Part shown: positions 52,003-60,704 of the stretch, piece after piece
Layout: each line of letters begins with the position of its first letter
Numbering within the stretch: position 1 is the stretch's first letter
From: Paenibacillus timonensis
GTDB taxonomy: Bacteria; Bacillota; Bacilli; Paenibacillales; Paenibacillaceae
Reading direction: 5' to 3'
NCBI RefSeq assembly: GCF_009725205.1
Contig: NZ_WNZY01000018.1
Coordinates: 1 to 64,000 of the forward strand
Length of the DNA: 64,000 nt
The notes under the pieces: generated by a model
Seen by the model: only the letters and a program-made list of their open reading frames with translations
Told to the model about the DNA's origin: nothing
Databases searched by the model: none
Translations under genes and position numbers: made by a program

Positions 52003-52302
52003 TTAGAGGCGAAACCGCTCCAATTGATCCCAAAGCCCCTCTTCCCGCAGCACTTCCCGTTGTTTCGGCCCAATTAGGTCGAAATGGGGGAATGGCGAAC
52101 GGTGATGAATATATCGAGTGGGAAGGTCGTGGGCCTCACACCAGGCTTTGAGCCGCTCCAAATCGGAACAGCCGACCTTGGTGACCGTCTTGGCTTCGGG
52201 AAAACGTGGATCCAGCCAAAAATGAGTCAAGAATCCGATCTCTCCGCGGGCCACCGTCTGTTTCCATGCCTCCAATTCCTCTCGCGACACGCCGAATGCC
52301 AC
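52003..52302 (-). CDS. Conserved small protein, YneQ-like
   Basis: GTG start after AGGAGGAGGAAGG; 99 residues, soluble. The sequence MAFGVSREELEAWK ... GFLTHFWLDPRFPEAKTVTKVGC ... PHFDLIG matches, from memory, a conserved uncharacterised Bacillota family that includes B. subtilis YneQ. No catalytic motif is evident. It lies downstream of the TetR gene on the same strand with a 24-base gap, so they may be co-transcribed. Confidence 0.75.
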   Translation of the reverse strand: MAFGVSREELEAWKQTVARGEIGFLTHFWLDPRFPEAKTVTKVGCSDLERLKAWCEAHDLPTRYIHHRSPFPHFDLIGPKQREVLREEGLWDQLERFRL

Positions 52303-52326
52303 AGCCCTTCCTCCTCCTTTGCTGTT

Positions 52327-52944
52327 TTAGTTATGAATCCCTCTCCACAAAAAGGCAACGATCGCTTCAGCCGCCTGTTCCGCCGAAGGAAACAGCTTAT
52401 TCTTGTCGGCATATTGGCGTTCTCCCACCCGCAGCATAGAAACATAGAGATGGGCGACCAGGTTCGGGTCGCTGCAGACGATTTCGCCTGACTCGGCAGC
52501 TTGGGCAAACCCTTCGCGTAGCGTCTCGTACAGATCGTTTTCATGGCGGATTAAAGTCTCCTGCTGCTCTCCGGACAAATGATGCTGAATGTTGCGGAAC
52601 ATCTCGTCCATGTGAACCCGAGGGATTCTTAAATAGTTCATTGTAATTTGAAGTAGTCTCTCCCGAAACGTGCCGGGCTCTACCAGCAGCTTCCGGATCC
52701 GTCCGTTTACCCGCGCAAGCGTCGTTGCCACGGAGGCAACAAACAAATCTTGTTTGGTCGGATAATAATAATAGACGCTAGCTTTCGTGATCCCGCACTG
52801 CTCGGCGACCTCATTCATGGATACGGATTTATACCCCTTCTCCATGAACAAGAGGGACGCGGTACGCAGGATCTGCTCGGACGTCGCCATGGCGTCTGGC
52901 TGCTGGACGGGCCGTCCCAAGGAACGTTTATGCGGCTGGGTCAA
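52327..52944 (-). CDS. TetR/AcrR family regulator
   Basis: TTG start, 205 residues. The N-terminal helix-turn-helix reads ILRTASLLFMEKGYKSVSMNEVAEQCGITKASVYYYYPTKQDLF in sequence, the family standard. A divergent ligand-binding helical domain follows. It is divergent from the MMPL transporter gene, so it most likely represses that exporter until a toxic or lipid ligand is bound. Confidence 0.9.
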   Translation of the reverse strand: MTQPHKRSLGRPVQQPDAMATSEQILRTASLLFMEKGYKSVSMNEVAEQCGITKASVYYYYPTKQDLFVASVATTLARVNGRIRKLLVEPGTFRERLLQITMNYLRIPRVHMDEMFRNIQHHLSGEQQETLIRHENDLYETLREGFAQAAESGEIVCSDPNLVAHLYVSMLRVGERQYADKNKLFPSAEQAAEAIVAFLWRGIHN

Positions 52945-52998
52945 CCTTCATCACCTCGAGCAACTTGTACTGAGCAAACATTATATCATATTTTTTGT

Positions 52999-53027
52999 TT
53001 GATAATTAACCTTCCGGTATATATAAT
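52999..53027 (+). promoter_or_regulatory. Sigma-A promoter of the MMPL transporter gene
   Basis: TTGATA (52999-53004), a 17-base spacer, then TATAAT (53022-53027). Confidence 0.75.
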
Positions 53028-53038
53028 TAATATTCAGA

Positions 53039-53052
53039 GTGATGTAAATCAC
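53039..53052. promoter_or_regulatory. Inverted repeat over the MMPL transcription start
   Basis: GTGATGTAAATCAC, perfect five-base arms around GTAA, starts about five bases after the predicted transcription start. It is a likely repressor site for the divergent TetR protein; an Fnr/Crp-type site is the alternative. Confidence 0.5.
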
Positions 53053-53089
53053 GTGAGCCTACGATAAAGAAAGGGAGATGGAATCATAA

Positions 53090-55318
53090 ATGGATAAAAT
53101 ACTTGGTCGACTGTCCCAACTTGTGGCTGGCCGAAGATCCAAGTGGATTACGCTGGCCGTTTGGATTTTGCTTGCCGGCGGATTAAGCGCCGTATGGCCC
53201 AGCGTAAACTCGATGGAGCGGAACAATGCGGCCAATTTGGATGCGAACCAGCCCTCCGTGATAGCCGAACAGCTGGCGGAGCAGGAGTTCCCCAGCGACA
53301 GCGGCATTCCAGCCTTAACAGTCTGGACGCGGGAAGGCGGGTTGACGGATGAGGATTACACCCGCTTGCAGGAACTGACGTCGTATTTCACGGCTAATCC
53401 GTTGGAAGGGATGGAGCTAGTGCTCCCGCTCGAACAAATGCCGCTGCCGGCGCTCAAGCAACAGGCTTCCGAAGACGGCACGACGTGGGTGCTTCCGTTC
53501 TTCTTCGCCAAGGGGGCGGAAACCGATGTGATGAAGACCGGCATGGAAGAGATCCGCAGCCAAGCGGAGACGATCTTTGAGAAAGATCCGTTTGACGCTA
53601 AGCTCGGAGACCAGGGGCTTGTTGCCCGAGTGTCCGGACCGGCCGGAATTTCGATCGATGCAGTGGGGTTGTTCTCGAGCGCCGACGTTTCGCTGATGAT
53701 CGCCACCGTCTTGATCGTGCTGATTTTGCTGCTGCTTATTTACCGTTCGCCGATCTTGGCCATCATTCCGTTGATCGCCGTTGGTTTTGCTTACGGCGTA
53801 GCCGGACCGATCCTTGGCAAAATGGCGGAGCAGGGTTGGATTACCGTTGACTCGCAGGCCATTTCAATTATGACCGTGCTGCTGTTCGGGGCGGGAACCG
53901 ACTACTGTTTGTTCTTGATCTCCCATTTCCGGCAGCTGTTGACGGAAGAAAAGGAGAAGTCGAAAGCACTGGCCGCTGCGGTCAAAGGCTCTTCGGGCGC
54001 GATTGCCATGAGCGGATTTACCGTCGTGATCGCTCTGCTGGTGCTGCTGTTAGCCCAATACGGTTCGGTGCAGCGTTTTGGCGTCCCGTTTAGCTTGTCG
54101 ATCCTGATCATGGGGATTGCCAGCTTAACCCTTGTACCGGCGCTATTGGCTATTTTGGGCCGCGCCTCGTTCTTCCCGTTTATTCCGCGCACGCCGGAAA
54201 TGCAAACGGAACGGGCCAAACGCCGGGGGAAACCCAATCGCCATCCCAAGTCCAAAGCTTCGGCCGGTTGGATCGGCCGAACGGTAACGAAGCGGCCATG
54301 GACGATTTTTATCGTGACGACGCTGCTTCTGGGAGTATTGGCTTCTCAGGCGACCCGAATCGAATACACGGTCGACCTGCTCTCCTCCTTCCCGGAGGAT
54401 ACGCCTTCTCGGGAAGGATTTGCAGTGATCGCCGATAAATTTACGCCGGGGGAATTGGCTCCGGTTAAGCTGATGGTGGATACGGAAGGGAAGGACATCG
54501 ATCTGCAAGGCACGTTCAGCAGCTTGCCTTATGTCAGTCAGGTATCTACACCGGCCGATGGCAAGACCAACCCCGATATCCGGGCCGTTGAGCTGCAATT
54601 GAACGTCAATCCGTATTCCAACGAAGCGATGAAGCATATTCCAGAGCTGCGGCAGACGGAGGAAAGCCTGCTGGCGGACGAAGGTATCGGCGAACCGGAG
54701 AATAAGGTATGGATCAGCGGGCAAACCGCTACACAATACGATACTGAGAACACCAATGCTCGCGATACGAAGGTCATTATTCCGATCGTTATCGGTCTGA
54801 TCGCGTTGCTGCTGCTCGTCTATCTCCGCTCGATCGTCGCCATGGTTTACTTGATCCTAACTGTCGTATTATCTTATTTCGCCGCGCTCGGCATCGGTTG
54901 GGTTGTCCTCCACGACCTAATGGGTAACGCTGCGATCCAAGGGCTGATCCCGCTGTATGCGTTCGTGTTCCTGGTCGCGCTTGGCGAAGACTATAACATC
55001 TTCTTGATCTCGAGCATTTGGAAGAAACGTAAGGTGATGCCGCTGAAGGATGCGATCCGTGAAGGCGTCAATGAAACCGGGAATGTCATTACCTCGGCCG
55101 GTCTGATCCTGGCCGGAACGTTTGCGGTATTGGCCACGCTGCCGATTCAAGTGCTGGTACAGTTCGGTATCATCGCGGCAGTGGGGGTCTTGCTCGACAC
55201 GTTCCTCGTGCGTCCGTTCCTTGTGCCTGCCATCACGATGCTGCTCGGCAAAGCGGCCTTCTGGCCGTCTAAAGAAGGGCGTCTTGGGCAGGAGTCGGTC
55301 GAAGACACAGCCAAATGA
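53090..55318 (+). CDS. MMPL/RND family transporter, YdfJ-like
   Basis: The product has 742 residues with 11-12 membrane helices in two similar halves. Each half has a large extracytoplasmic loop after the first helix. LLFGAGTDYCLFLISHFRQ and VALGEDYNIFLISSIWKK are the paired MMPL signature stretches carrying the charged residues used in proton coupling. Such proteins export lipids, peptides or drugs. Control by the adjacent TetR protein suggests a detoxification role. A terminator follows. Confidence 0.92.
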   Translation: MDKILGRLSQLVAGRRSKWITLAVWILLAGGLSAVWPSVNSMERNNAANLDANQPSVIAEQLAEQEFPSDSGIPALTVWTREGGLTDEDYTRLQELTSYFTANPLEGMELVLPLEQMPLPALKQQASEDGTTWVLPFFFAKGAETDVMKTGMEEIRSQAETIFEKDPFDAKLGDQGLVARVSGPAGISIDAVGLFSSADVSLMIATVLIVLILLLLIYRSPILAIIPLIAVGFAYGVAGPILGKMAEQGWITVDSQAISIMTVLLFGAGTDYCLFLISHFRQLLTEEKEKSKALAAAVKGSSGAIAMSGFTVVIALLVLLLAQYGSVQRFGVPFSLSILIMGIASLTLVPALLAILGRASFFPFIPRTPEMQTERAKRRGKPNRHPKSKASAGWIGRTVTKRPWTIFIVTTLLLGVLASQATRIEYTVDLLSSFPEDTPSREGFAVIADKFTPGELAPVKLMVDTEGKDIDLQGTFSSLPYVSQVSTPADGKTNPDIRAVELQLNVNPYSNEAMKHIPELRQTEESLLADEGIGEPENKVWISGQTATQYDTENTNARDTKVIIPIVIGLIALLLLVYLRSIVAMVYLILTVVLSYFAALGIGWVVLHDLMGNAAIQGLIPLYAFVFLVALGEDYNIFLISSIWKKRKVMPLKDAIREGVNETGNVITSAGLILAGTFAVLATLPIQVLVQFGIIAAVGVLLDTFLVRPFLVPAITMLLGKAAFWPSKEGRLGQESVEDTAK

Positions 55319-55349
55319 CATACCGATTCGTGCGATAAAGTAAGAGTAT

Positions 55350-55398
55350 AGCACTTGGGGTTTCGCTGCTGTTGGCGAGGCCTCAGGTGCTTTTTTTT
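55350..55398 (+). terminator. Terminator of the MMPL gene
   Basis: A 17-base stem with several G-T pairs (AGCACTTGGGG... with ...CCTCAGGTGCT) runs into eight T. Confidence 0.85.
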
Positions 55399-55488
55399 AC
55401 AAAAGCGAGGGTTACATATTTCCTGTTCCCCGTCGCACAATAGGGGGATGGCAGGAACGAAGAAATTCGATGAAACGGGGGAAAGAGA

Positions 55489-56883
55489 ATGGTGAAGGTG
55501 GAAAACGCAGAGGGGAAAAAAGGAGATTTACGCTGGTGGCAACTCTCCTTGCTGGGAGTGGCTTCGACGATAGGCACCGGCTATTTTCTTGGGTCAGGCA
55601 TCGGAATCCGTATGGCGGGTCCATCCATCCTGATCGCGTTCCTGTTGGCTGCGGTTGGCACCTACACAGTGTTTGAGGTGTTGGCTCGCATGACTGCGGA
55701 TCGACCGGAGCAGGGATCCTTCCGTTCCTATGCGAAACGAGCCTTTGGACGCTGGGCGGGCTTTGGCAGCGGCTGGGTCTATTGGAGCTCGGAACTCCTC
55801 ATCATGGGCAGCCAACTCACCGCGTTATCCCTGTTCTCGCGTTTCTGGTTCCCCGGTGTGCCGATGTGGATCTTTGCGATCGGATATGCCGTGCTGGGGC
55901 TGGGTGTCATTTTACTCGGCAACAAGGTGTTCGATTCGATGGAAAATATCCTGTCGGTCATCAAAATTGCCGCGATCCTGATGTTCTTGGTCGTTGCGGG
56001 AGCCGCGTTAATGGGCTGGATTCCCGGAGGGGGCGGCAAAGCACCGGAATTCCCGCATACCGCGAAGACTTTTTTTCCAGCCGGGGGAATGGGCTTATGG
56101 TCGGGTTTCATCTTTGCGTTTTACGCTTTCGGTGGCATCGAGGTGATGGGGATGATGGCCATTCGGTTACGGGATCCGAAAGAAGCCCCGAAGTCCGGAA
56201 CGATCATGTTGCTGTTGCTCTCGGTGGTCTATTTGCTCTCGGTGGGGCTTGCAGTCACCATGGTTGCATGGAACGCTATCGACCCCAAGCGCAGCCCATT
56301 CGTTACGGCCCTAGGCAAATACCCGTTGCCCTTTATCCCTCATGTGTTTAACGGCGTGTTGATTGTCGCTGGTTTCTCCACGATGGTGGCCTCGTTGTAT
56401 GCAGTGACAACCATGCTAGTCACACTTGCGAAAGACAAGGATGCACCGCCGCTATTTGCCGGTAAGGCTTGGCGGGGGCGGCCGCTTTACGCCATCGGCT
56501 TAACCGCAGTTGGACTTGCGGCTTCCGTGGTGCTGTCTTTCGTGATGCCGGGGCGCATTTATGAGTACATTACGACCTCAGCCGGATTACTGCTGCTTTA
56601 TAACTGGTTTTTTATCTTGGTTACTTCAGGTAAGCTCCTCAAACTCAGTGCGTTTGGACAGATCAAACGATGGGGCGGTATGATCTTGATCGTATTGGCG
56701 GTGACAGGAACGTTATTTCATGATACGAGCCGGCCGGGCTTTTGGGGGAGTTTGGCGTTTGTCGGCGTGATCGGGATCGTGACGCTAATTATGCAGTTTG
56801 TCGTGTGGAAGCCGAAGAAGCAAGCCAAGCGGAGAGGGAGACAGGCCAAATCGCTGGTCCTGCGTCCCAAGCGGACGACGTAA
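55489..56883 (+). CDS. Amino acid permease, APC superfamily
   Basis: The protein has 464 residues and about 12 membrane helices. It opens RWWQLSLLGVASTIGTGYFLGSG-like, the conserved first helix of the APC amino-acid transporters, and has FAFYAFGGIEVMGMMAIRLRDP near residue 205 (helix 6 region). The C-terminus is basic. Substrate unknown; the type is close to GabP/RocE-like carriers. It converges with the LysE gene, three bases apart. Confidence 0.9.
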   Translation: MVKVENAEGKKGDLRWWQLSLLGVASTIGTGYFLGSGIGIRMAGPSILIAFLLAAVGTYTVFEVLARMTADRPEQGSFRSYAKRAFGRWAGFGSGWVYWSSELLIMGSQLTALSLFSRFWFPGVPMWIFAIGYAVLGLGVILLGNKVFDSMENILSVIKIAAILMFLVVAGAALMGWIPGGGGKAPEFPHTAKTFFPAGGMGLWSGFIFAFYAFGGIEVMGMMAIRLRDPKEAPKSGTIMLLLLSVVYLLSVGLAVTMVAWNAIDPKRSPFVTALGKYPLPFIPHVFNGVLIVAGFSTMVASLYAVTTMLVTLAKDKDAPPLFAGKAWRGRPLYAIGLTAVGLAASVVLSFVMPGRIYEYITTSAGLLLLYNWFFILVTSGKLLKLSAFGQIKRWGGMILIVLAVTGTLFHDTSRPGFWGSLAFVGVIGIVTLIMQFVVWKPKKQAKRRGRQAKSLVLRPKRTT

Positions 56884-56885
56884 AC

Positions 56886-57518
56886 TTATAGTCGCTCTGC
56901 AAGCAGCAAGGCGGCTTGATAGCCGAAATAAAGTCCGAAGCCGATCAAGGACACGCCGGACATTACCGAAACGAGGACCAAAATCCGGTTCGTGAGCAGC
57001 TTGCGGAACACGCTGGCAAACCCGGCCATGGTGAAATCCCAGAGCAGCAATCCAACGATAATGGCGCCGCTGTTCATGATCAGATCCTGGGTTTGCATAT
57101 TTGCTGACGCTTGAGCCAATACCGAACCGTAAATCCCTAGCCAGAATAAGATGGACAGCGGGTTGCTGACGGACATGAGAAATCCGGACAAAAACGAATT
57201 CCGCAGCGGCTCGCTGCCTCTCATTTCGCCCGCTGGGATTTTGCCGGCTTGCTTCAGGCTGTCGATCCCAATATAGGTGAGTACGAAGAAACCAAACAAC
57301 CAAAGGAAGGTTTTCATGAACGGGGTATTCAGGAAGTGAACCACGCCAAAATAAACGAGCAGCATGTACACCAAATCGGCAGAAAGGGCGCCAAGCCCAA
57401 CGAACCAGGCGTGCAGGAACCCGCCGCGAATGCCTTTGTCCAATTGAGCTGCATTCACCGGCCCGATGGGGGCGGATAAAGATAAACCAAGCAGTACATA
57501 GCTAAGAAAGCTGTTCAT
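56886..57518 (-). CDS. LysE family amino acid exporter
   Basis: ATG 57518 with GGAGGT upstream gives 210 residues; the longer frame to 57596 is unsupported. Six membrane helices, with the family start LLGLSLSAPIGPVNAAQLDKGI and FLSGFLMSVSNPLSILFWLG near the middle. LysE/RhtB proteins export amino acids or related small molecules. It is divergent from the MBL-TetR operon, whose twin operators lie between them and might also touch this promoter. Confidence 0.9.
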   Translation of the reverse strand: MNSFLSYVLLGLSLSAPIGPVNAAQLDKGIRGGFLHAWFVGLGALSADLVYMLLVYFGVVHFLNTPFMKTFLWLFGFFVLTYIGIDSLKQAGKIPAGEMRGSEPLRNSFLSGFLMSVSNPLSILFWLGIYGSVLAQASANMQTQDLIMNSGAIIVGLLLWDFTMAGFASVFRKLLTNRILVLVSVMSGVSLIGFGLYFGYQAALLLAERL

Positions 57519-57620
57519 TGCGAAACCTCCAACTGCTGAAATAAAATGAAGCTGCTTGTACAGCATATTCGGCCAGGCACGCTTGTACGACTTCAAAATA
57601 GGTGAAAACCTGTTTGCAAA

Positions 57621-57660
57621 ACTAATGGCATTAGTTTAAACTAAAACTAAAGGTATTAGT
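57621..57660. promoter_or_regulatory. Twin palindromic operators of the MBL-TetR operon
   Basis: ACTAATGGCATTAGT (57621-57635) and ACTAAAGGTATTAGT (57646-57660) are two near-identical palindromes with centres 25 bases apart, just upstream of the MBL start. They are likely bound by the TetR protein encoded in the same operon. Confidence 0.65.
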
Positions 57661-57684
57661 TAATGGGAAAGAGGCGATTATCTT

Positions 57685-58440
57685 ATGAAAATAACGAAGG
57701 TTGGACAGCTTCTGCAACTGTCGTTTATGCCCCGGTTGTTTCCGGTGAATTGTTATTTGGTGGAGGAAGAGGATGGCGTTACGCTGATCGACGCGGCTTT
57801 GCCGTATAGTTCCAAAGGGATCCTTCAGGCCGTGCAAGAAATCGGCAAACCGCTGACACGCATCATCCTCACGCATGTGCATGACGATCACGTCGGGGCG
57901 CTGGATGCCTTGAAGGCGAAGCTTCCCGAGGTAGCGGTGCATGTATCTGCTCGCGATGCGCGTTTGATGGACGGCGACGTTTCGCTAGATCCGGGCGAAC
58001 CGACCTCCCCGATCCGCGGCGGGGTACCGAAGAAGCTGATCACCCGAGCGGATGTCACGTTTACGGATGGGGATCGGATCGGTTCGTTGCTGGCCGTGGC
58101 GGCTCCGGGCCATACGCCGGGATCGTTTGCCTTGCTCGACACGCGCAGCGGCGCGCTTGTCGCGGGCGACGCCTTCCAAACCCGGGCGGGTATCGCGGTG
58201 AGCGGCACTGTTCGCCCGCTGTTCCCGTTTCCGGCGCTCGCCACCTGGCATAAGGAAACCGCGTTAGCGAGCGCCCGCAAGCTGGCCGGCCTAAAGCCAT
58301 CGCTATTGGCGGTCGGACACGGGCCGGTGTTGGAGCAGCCGGCCGCCGCCATAGCCAAGGCGATTGCGGCGGCCGAACGTGCACAAGGAACGGTGCAGCC
58401 AACAACTACACCGGCTGAGACCGGCCGGAAGGGGAATTGA
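57685..58440 (+). CDS. MBL-fold metallohydrolase
   Basis: The product has 251 residues. The metal motif THVHDDHVG (near 63), APGHTPGS (near 136) and AGDAF place it in the glyoxalase II-like group of MBL hydrolases. It is soluble with no signal peptide. Its substrate cannot be told. The TetR gene follows by two bases, so both are made from one operator-controlled transcript. Confidence 0.87.
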   Translation: MKITKVGQLLQLSFMPRLFPVNCYLVEEEDGVTLIDAALPYSSKGILQAVQEIGKPLTRIILTHVHDDHVGALDALKAKLPEVAVHVSARDARLMDGDVSLDPGEPTSPIRGGVPKKLITRADVTFTDGDRIGSLLAVAAPGHTPGSFALLDTRSGALVAGDAFQTRAGIAVSGTVRPLFPFPALATWHKETALASARKLAGLKPSLLAVGHGPVLEQPAAAIAKAIAAAERAQGTVQPTTTPAETGRKGN

Positions 58441-58442
58441 GC

Positions 58443-59012
58443 ATGTCGCCAAGAATCGGGATTGACAGCACGGCGGTGCTGATGGCTGCCGTAGATGTGG
58501 CAAACGCGGAGGGGTTGGAGGCCGTGACGATCACCTCGATCGCCAAGAAATTGGGAATTCGGCCGCCTTCTCTCTATAACCATGTGAGCGGCCTGGAACA
58601 AATTCGCACGGAATTGGCCATATACGCTCTAAATCGGCTTTATGAGCATATTTCGACTTCCACCGGTGAAGCAACGGGGAGAGCGGCGATCCACCGGTTT
58701 GCCAAGACGTATCTTGATTTTGCTTATGCATATCCCGGGTTGTACGATGCGGCGCAAGCCGCACCTGGTCCGGATCCGGCGTTGCAGGCAGCTGGAGGGC
58801 GCATCGTAGATCTGATCCTGCGTTATCTCGGCAGCTACTCATTAAGAGAGGATCAAGCCTTGCACACCGTGCGCGGGCTGCGAAGTCTGATTCACGGCTT
58901 CGCCTCCCTGGAACGTCGCGGCGCGTTTGGCTTGCCGCTCGAGTTAGGGGAGAGTCTGGAGTTCAATCTCAGCTTGTTCCTCAGCGGTTTGGACCAAATC
59001 ACGTCGTATTGA
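58443..59012 (+). CDS. TetR family regulator with WHG-type C-terminal domain
   Basis: ATG 58443 follows AAGGGGA; 189 residues. The helix-turn-helix is VTITSIAKKLGIRPPSLYNHVSGLEQIR. The C-terminal part (FAKTYLDFAYAYPGLYDAA) resembles the WHG domain of this subfamily. As the second gene of the operon it probably represses its own promoter through the paired ACTAAT palindromes. Confidence 0.9.
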   Translation: MSPRIGIDSTAVLMAAVDVANAEGLEAVTITSIAKKLGIRPPSLYNHVSGLEQIRTELAIYALNRLYEHISTSTGEATGRAAIHRFAKTYLDFAYAYPGLYDAAQAAPGPDPALQAAGGRIVDLILRYLGSYSLREDQALHTVRGLRSLIHGFASLERRGAFGLPLELGESLEFNLSLFLSGLDQITSY

Positions 59013-59082
59013 CAACGTTTTTTCGACTATGATACTTTAGGCTTGAACTACAGAGGATCGTCGGAACCGAGGTGAAGCATCC

Positions 59083-59349
59083 ATGGGCAAGAAGAAGGGA
59101 CGTTCCGGGCCAGGCACGCCGTCCAATCCGGCGGCGGATAAACCGGCTACGCTGAAGGATCTGCTTGGCGAGGATACGCTGGCCAAGCTGAAGGCGCAGG
59201 CTAATGAATTGAAGAAAGATGAGGAACGACGTCAGGAGGAGGCGCGCGTACGCAAAGAGGAAGCGCGTCGTGCCGAGCAGAAACGGCTCGACAATGATTT
59301 CGAACACCTGTTAAATACGAGCGAACTGGACTGGCACAAATATAAATAA
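59083..59349 (+). CDS. YqkE-like protein (DUF3886)
   Basis: The protein has 88 residues, is very hydrophilic and is dominated by a Glu/Lys/Arg-rich helix (about 30-75), likely a coiled coil. TLKDLLGEDTLAKLKAQANELK and the end SELDWHKYK are typical of the YqkE/DUF3886 family. Function unknown. Confidence 0.82.
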   Translation: MGKKKGRSGPGTPSNPAADKPATLKDLLGEDTLAKLKAQANELKKDEERRQEEARVRKEEARRAEQKRLDNDFEHLLNTSELDWHKYK

Positions 59350-59401
59350 AACGATGATACGACAATGGCGATGAAGCTATAGCAAAGAACGAAGGTATGG
59401 C

Positions 59402-59430
59402 GGCTCCTGGCAGCGGGAGCTTTTATTTTT
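59402..59430 (+). terminator. Terminator after the YqkE-like gene
   Basis: A short GCTCC/GGAGC stem is followed by a T-rich tract. Confidence 0.6.
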
Positions 59431-59458
59431 GCTTAAAAAGCGAAGGGAGCAACGGCGA

Positions 59459-59818
59459 ATGGAGCATATCGGGGCGTGGATCGTTTTTTTTCTATTCATC
59501 GTGGTATTGGGTTTGTTTAACCAAAAGTTCAAATATTCGGCCAAGCTTCGGGAATCTTATGAAGAGTTAACCTCGCTTTCGGAGCGGACTCGGAAAGGCC
59601 GGACGACGAAGGCGGATCTGGCACGCTGGGATGCCGCATTGGCGCGGCTGGAGAAGCATCCGAGCGAATATAACAAGTTGGATCAGGAAATCCGCCTGCG
59701 CGAGGCTTACGTCCGGTATTTGGAACAGCATTATCCGGAGGATGAGCGGCTTCCGGCGTTGCGTGAAGCGGCTGGATTCCAGAAGGACTCGGTCTGGGGG
59801 ATCAAGATGAGATCTTGA
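59459..59818 (+). CDS. Membrane-anchored hypothetical protein
   Basis: ATG 59459 has AAGGGAG nine to ten bases upstream; a TTG at 59429 would extend it but lies in the terminator. The 119 residues carry one N-terminal membrane helix (about 5-22), then a soluble helical region rich in charged residues (LARWDAALARLEKHPSEYNKL). I recognise no family. Confidence 0.6.
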   Translation: MEHIGAWIVFFLFIVVLGLFNQKFKYSAKLRESYEELTSLSERTRKGRTTKADLARWDAALARLEKHPSEYNKLDQEIRLREAYVRYLEQHYPEDERLPALREAAGFQKDSVWGIKMRS

Positions 59819-59886
59819 TTTTGACAGGTCAATAGGGTCATGATACCATGGTGAAGTCCAAAACTTTTGACATTCTGGTGGTGCCG

Positions 59887-60078
59887 ATGAACAATAAGAT
59901 CAAGCAGCTCCGGAAGCGACTGGGTTTAACCCAGAACGAGCTGGCCGCAGAATGCGGCGTGACGCGCCAAACGATCAATAGCGTGGAGAATAACCGGTAC
60001 GACCCGACGCTTGAGCTTGCATTCAGGCTTGCGCATATTTTGCAGACGAAGGTGGATGAACTGTTTATATATGAGTAA
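59887..60078 (+). CDS. Small XRE family DNA-binding protein
   Basis: ATG 59887, after GGTGGTG, gives 63 residues; an upstream ATG at 59848 is less likely. The whole protein is one helix-turn-helix: IKQLRKRLGLTQNELAAECG, then VTRQTINSVENNRYDPTLEL. It matches the small YozG-like regulators often paired with a membrane protein. Here its end overlaps the start of the deformylase gene by eight bases. Confidence 0.88.
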   Translation: MNNKIKQLRKRLGLTQNELAAECGVTRQTINSVENNRYDPTLELAFRLAHILQTKVDELFIYE

Positions 60079-60652
60079 ATTCAACCGCGATTACATCATT
60101 ACGATGGATGACATTGTTAGAGAAGGGGAACCTATTCTTAGAGTGGTGACGGAACCCGTCAGTGTTCCCCCAACCGAGGAAGACCGCGAGGAAATGGCGG
60201 CGATGTTGCAGTTCCTGAAGAACAGCCAGGATCCGGAGATGGCGAAAAAATACAAGCTGCGCGCAGGAGTGGGATTATCGGCGAACCAGATTGGGCTGAA
60301 CAAGCGGATGTTTGCCGCTTTACTGACGGACGAGAACGGTCAGGATCGGCCGATCGCCATGTATAATCCGAAGATCATCAGCCATTCCCAGGCAATGACG
60401 TATTTACCGGAGAGCGAAGGCTGCTTGTCGGTGGATCGGCCGGTGCAGGGATTCGTACCGCGTTATGAGAAGGTTCAGATCAAAGCCTGCGATGAGGCGG
60501 GCAACGAGGTTAAGCTGCGTTTCAAAGGTTTTGACGCCATCGTGATGCAGCATGAAATCGACCATTTGAACGGTATCATGTTTTATGATCATATCAATAC
60601 GGAGCATCCGTTTAAGCTGCCAAGCGGCGTGACGATCTCCAGTTTATATTGA
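60071..60652 (+). CDS. def: Peptide deformylase
   Basis: The product has 193 residues. The three PDF motifs are present: [10 protein letters not shown] (residues 66-75), EGCLS with metal ligand Cys118, and QHEIDH with His161, catalytic Glu162 and His165. The length and the insertion ([21 protein letters not shown] region) are typical of type 2 Gram-positive deformylases. It removes the formyl group from new proteins. No ribosome site precedes the start, so translation is probably coupled to the XRE gene it overlaps. Confidence 0.93.
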   Translation: MSKFNRDYIITMDDIVREGEPILRVVTEPVSVPPTEEDREEMAAMLQFLKNSQDPEMAKKYKLRAGVGLSANQIGLNKRMFAALLTDENGQDRPIAMYNPKIISHSQAMTYLPESEGCLSVDRPVQGFVPRYEKVQIKACDEAGNEVKLRFKGFDAIVMQHEIDHLNGIMFYDHINTEHPFKLPSGVTISSLY

Positions 60653-60704
60653 GGATCCGCACAGCCAGAAATATAGATTCGAAAAAACGAACGGAGGAAT
60701 TCCC

